NCBI RefSeq assembly: GCF_000346465.2
Contig: NC_034009.1
Coordinates: 14,714,499 to 14,778,498 of the forward strand
DNA from: Prunus persica
Lineage: Eukaryota; Streptophyta; Magnoliopsida; Rosales; Rosaceae
Reading direction: 5' to 3'
DNA: 64,000 nt
In this document: piece by piece, positions 62,276 to 64,000 of the stretch
Layout: the number at the start of each line of letters is the position of its first letter
Numbering within the stretch: position 1 is the first letter of the stretch
Made by a program: the position numbers and the translations under genes
The notes under the pieces: generated by a model
Told to the model about the DNA's origin: nothing
What the model saw: only the letters and a program-made list of their open reading frames with translations
The model's database searches: none

Positions 62276-64000
62276 GTTGAATCTCTTGTAGAAACCACCA
62301 TTGAATAAAATCAAAGGGTTGGTCTTCTTTAATAGAGGAAAGGTTAAATGCTACCCCCTTCCTCTGACCTTGAATCATTCTTTCAACCTTCGGCCAGGCA
62401 CCTAACTAACCTAAAAATTCGGAAGCTCCTGAAGATCTGACTGAAATCGGATTTACTTTTTGTGCCAAATTTGTTCAATGCCCTAGGAGTGAAGTTCAAG
62501 GGCTTGGCTTTTTGGCTCAGATTCCGTATCGGCTGTTTGTTCATTAAGCCTATTCTCGAGCTTATATCTACTCTCTTTTCTTTTAGAGGCGTACCTCTCC
62601 TTGAGATCGAACACTTTACCAAGGATTGAATCCAAAAGCAAGAACTCGGTTGACATCTTGGGTGAGGGTTCATCTTCAAATCTGTCTCCTTGTCATGAAC
62701 AAACTACTTTGTCTACATTAGAGTGCAAGGTGCGCAGAAGATTCCTTTAGGTAAGCACACTAGAAGGAAAGGACTTGTCTTTTCTGGACTTCCTATGTCT
62801 TGCTGCCTCCGCTTGACTCAGGAGGAGAGGAGAGCATTCTTCTACAAAAATCATAAAACGATTATTGCGAATAATGAGACGCTACCCTTGCCTTGAGGAA
62901 GATCTGCGAACTGCGATCGAGGGAAGGCTTTTCTTCTTTCCTCGACTTTCCTCACTTTATCACACCCGATGAAACAGAGAGCAAAAGAACCTTGACTTTA
63001 GCAAACTAAGAGACAAGCAAGGACGGGAAGCTACTCGCCCTCAGTCAGTAGAACCCTATTGAGGGAAGATGACCCACTTCTCTTACTATATTAGTATTAG
63101 TAGGGCACACTACTCTTTCCTTTAGGAACAATAGCCAACTAGTCTCTTACACAAGAATTGGTGGACTCGCACACATAGGTCCCTCTTTCTTTTCTAGTGT
63201 ACGTACCTCAACTCGAGGTTTATTCTTTATTAATAGGTGGGCGTGAGAGTGCTCGACTGACTTTCTGTCCAAACAAAAAAAAGAAGGCTACGTAGTGCAG
63301 CTTAGGGGAAGCCCAGGTCTAGTTTAGGGAGGAGTAGTCACCCAATAGCGGAGGATAGTGGATCGATTAGCCTACGCTACAAGTAGCACGTTGTTCCTAC
63401 CCCTTAACCTACCTTATCTTAGGGGAGGATAATCTTTAGTAGTTTTCCATTAAGATCTTTATTGCTTTTGCCGCTACTAAGAGAAAGAGACCGTTAAAAC
63501 TAAAACTAAAGCAGGAGGAAAGAGAAGTCTTCCTTCTTCTAGAGTTGCTTTCAAAGGTTGATCCTTTTACTAAGTAGCTTTCACGCTCCCCAGCCTTCTG
63601 ACTTGCTCCATTTAATATTTAACAATGAGAATAAGCAGACTAACTTAGACCTTAAGAGGGCAACACCAATACCCACTCGATTGGACAAAACAAGACCTAG
63701 GTTGACATCCACAAGGCAATTCAAGTAAACAATAGGGTTGGCTACTCGGGGATAGACTTGGTTCCTCAGTGACTCAGAAATGCACCACCTCTTAGGTCAG
63801 CTCATCCAAGCGGAGCTAACCCTTCTCTTAACTGGTATTTCCGCTTTTTTTCTTGCATTCCATAATGGGAAGAACCTCTTCGTCTATTGTCTTCGGGGGA
63901 TAGCAACAACCTGTAGGCTCGATAGACCTGTTGAATAAAGAGAAAGAGAAGCACGACTCTCTTATACAAGAAGTAGGGAACAAAGTTGCACCCTAGGGCG
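62276..64000. other. NUMT continuation to the window end
   Basis: The sequence returns to mitochondrial-type composition. A 98-codon minus-strand frame at 62383-62679 is rich in basic residues but matches no family I know. No gene, tRNA or rRNA is recognised. Confidence 0.4.

Larger units (their letters stand above)
54600..64000. other. Nuclear copy of plant mitochondrial DNA (NUMT)
   Basis: Three neighbouring mitochondrial genes (ccmC, nad3, rps12) occur with organelle-type spacers, all damaged. nad3 next to rps12 on one strand is the classic angiosperm mitochondrial pair. Many changes from the expected proteins are Arg to Cys, Trp, His or Gln, which fits CpG loss on both strands in methylated nuclear DNA. 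The MITE-like insert at about 61880-62275 is also nuclear in type. The window ends before the block does. The left border near 54600 is a guess from composition, and 54600-59000 has no gene I can name. Confidence 0.72.

Noticed and set aside
1..64000. A CRISPR array or bacterial-type operon
   Set aside because: The window is eukaryotic; tandem repeats here lack the repeat-spacer pattern.
54600..64000. A genuine mitochondrial contig joined to the nuclear one
   Set aside because: All three mitochondrial genes are broken, and a nuclear-type element interrupts the block, so a nuclear copy is more likely; a check against the organelle genome would settle it.

Overview
This is nuclear DNA of a flowering plant. 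The evidence is long intron-bearing genes with GT-AG (and one GC-AG) introns, plant-only gene families, AT-rich spacers full of small transposons, and an inserted block of plant mitochondrial DNA. Protein flavour suggests a woody eudicot, possibly Rosaceae, but that is an impression and not a test.

Five genes look intact, and I could join their exons in frame. They are a 147-aa basic/acidic protein with a GC-AG intron (750-1348, +); the RNA polymerase I factor TAF1B/MEE12 (9359-13107, +, 718 aa); a MACPF-domain protein of the At1g14780 type (14649-21095, +, 614 aa); a Rho GDP-dissociation inhibitor (24179-25312, -, 255 aa); and phosphoglucan, water dikinase PWD/GWD3 (29003-41231, -, 19 exons, 1191 aa). 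They act in unrelated processes (rRNA transcription, cell-death/immune control, Rho-of-plants signalling, starch breakdown) and do not form a pathway cluster.

The left part also holds a decayed DUF4378/TRM-like gene (about 1819-3480, -). A transposon-rich spacer follows (4331-8833) with MITEs, nested MITE copies and a 650-bp A-tailed retroposon flanked by a 15-bp target duplication. Between RhoGDI and PWD lies a Pack-MULE-like element (27698-28597) with about 230-bp inverted ends and a 9-bp target duplication. It carries an exon resembling a MEI2-type RRM gene. Its left end plus flanking DNA is repeated as a 373-bp tandem duplication.

From 42.8 to 54 kb the window is mobile DNA. Two gag-like fragments come first, then a decayed MULE with two convergent genes: a Ulp1-like protease gene (+) and a mutator transposase (-). 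An 85-bp-arm inverted repeat lies at its left side. A quasi-palindrome, GAAACTGCA-N-TGCAGTTTC, recurs through its introns and spacers. I saw this motif only inside this element, and it is the most unusual signal in the window.

From about 54.6 kb to the end the sequence looks like transferred mitochondrial DNA (a NUMT). ccmC, nad3 and rps12 are all recognisable and all broken. A nuclear MITE-like element sits inside the block, and many substitutions fit loss of methylated CpG. So this is an old nuclear copy and not the organelle genome.
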